Program-made: the position numbers and the translations under genes
Assembly (NCBI GenBank): GCA_030620925.1
Contig: JAUXIQ010000100.1
Span: 1-7,039, forward strand
Direction: 5' to 3'
DNA length: 7,039 bases
DNA from: JAUXIQ01 sp030620925 [NCBI: Nitrospinota bacterium]
GTDB taxonomy: Bacteria; JAUXIQ01
The notes under the pieces: model-generated
Told to the model about the DNA's origin: nothing
Seen by the model: only the letters and a program-made list of their open reading frames with translations
Database searches by the model: none
Shown here: piece after piece, positions 6,908 through 7,039 of the stretch
How positions within the stretch are numbered: position 1 is the stretch's first letter
Layout: every line of letters begins with the position of its first letter

Positions 6908-7039
6908 ATGAGGTGCGTGTCATTTAGATACTTTATCTTGTCATCATCGGAAAGGAAGTGTTATAATGCTACAATATCTGGGTTGTGGATTGCGCTGTGT
7001 TTCATTATGATACAAATACTGCTGTTTTCAATTACCCTC
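6908..7039 (+). CDS. Possible start of a small membrane protein, cut by the window edge
   Basis: From the ATG at 6908 this frame stays open for 44 codons to the end of the window. The product starts with a polar, arginine- and lysine-bearing segment (residues 1-24). An almost uninterrupted hydrophobic stretch (25-44) follows, with the look of a membrane helix or signal anchor. No Shine-Dalgarno sequence precedes this ATG. If the promoter at 6938-6967 is real, translation must start later, for example at the TTG at 6983 or the ATG at 7007, both in this frame and both leaving the hydrophobic segment at or near the N terminus. I do not recognise the protein, and a chance open frame is possible. 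Confidence 0.3.
   Translation, partial: MRCVSFRYFILSSSERKCYNATISGLWIALCFIMIQILLFSITL
6938..6967 (+). promoter_or_regulatory. Candidate sigma70-type promoter reading out of the window
   Basis: TTGTCA (6938-6943, five of six -35 matches) and a perfect TATAAT (6962-6967) are separated by 18 bases, giving an expected start of transcription near 6974. It points away from the activase operon, so the intergenic region would be divergent. The gene it serves would lie mostly beyond the window. Confidence 0.5.

Larger units (their letters stand above)
6714..7039. other. AT-rich region upstream of the activase operon
   Basis: 326 bases with no complete gene. The stretch 6720-6900 is strikingly AT-rich compared with the genes beside it and must contain the operon promoter. 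I could not identify a - strand -35/-10 pair with confidence, nor a sigma54-type GG-N10-GC element. It holds a 7-bp inverted repeat (6846-6868), a looser AAGAC/GTCTT pair (6792-6796 and 6814-6818), a + strand promoter candidate (6938-6967) and a possible + strand ORF running off the edge. No tRNA, CRISPR or insertion-sequence end was seen. Confidence 0.6.

Noticed and set aside
6966-7010. A 14-codon ORF (starting MLQYLGCG) preceded by AAGGAAG
   Set aside because: It begins within the TATAAT promoter candidate and is very short; the purine run is probably coincidental.

Overview
The window is bacterial and gene-dense, with about half G+C in the genes and clearly AT-richer intergenic DNA. A split tandem-domain CoA-dehydratase activase points to a strict anaerobe. 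A DUF3108 protein with an N-terminal export signal or anchor fits a Gram-negative-type envelope. An anaerobic deltaproteobacterial-type lineage or an uncultured phylum with similar physiology would fit, but the sequence alone does not fix the taxon.

Layout. (1) Positions 1-1032, + strand: the 3' and catalytic part of rnhB (ribonuclease HII), overlapping yraN (UPF0102 nuclease-fold protein). This is a common housekeeping gene pair. (2) Positions 1142-2107, - strand, convergent with yraN: an exported or membrane-anchored DUF3108 protein with a candidate sigma70-type promoter just upstream. (3) Positions 2108-2379: mostly non-coding, with a possible 50-codon + strand ORF whose stop codon interlocks with the stop of the next gene. 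(4) Positions 2380-6713, - strand: a two-gene operon. The first gene (1024 aa) carries two ASKHA/BadF-type activase domains, a four-cysteine module and a DUF2229/COG3580-type domain. The second gene (431 aa) is a COG3581-type protein, and it overlaps the first by 37 bp behind its own Shine-Dalgarno sequence. (5) Positions 6714-7039: an AT-rich upstream region with a 7-bp inverted repeat, a good-looking + strand promoter and the possible start of a short membrane ORF running off the window.

How the genes work together. In characterised systems (HgdC and relatives), BadF-type ATPases hold one [4Fe-4S] cluster between two protomers and use ATP hydrolysis to push an electron at very low potential into a dehydratase or reductase. 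Here both protomers are in one chain, so all four cluster cysteines (C161, C200, C478, C518) come from one polypeptide. No recognisable dehydratase subunit pair (HgdAB or BcrBC type) is in the window. The two cysteine-rich C-terminal parts (DUF2229/COG3580 and COG3581) may form the electron acceptor or a scaffold, but their substrate is unknown. This operon is the most interesting content. The family is known from sequence databases but is functionally obscure, so I do not claim it as a wholly new system.
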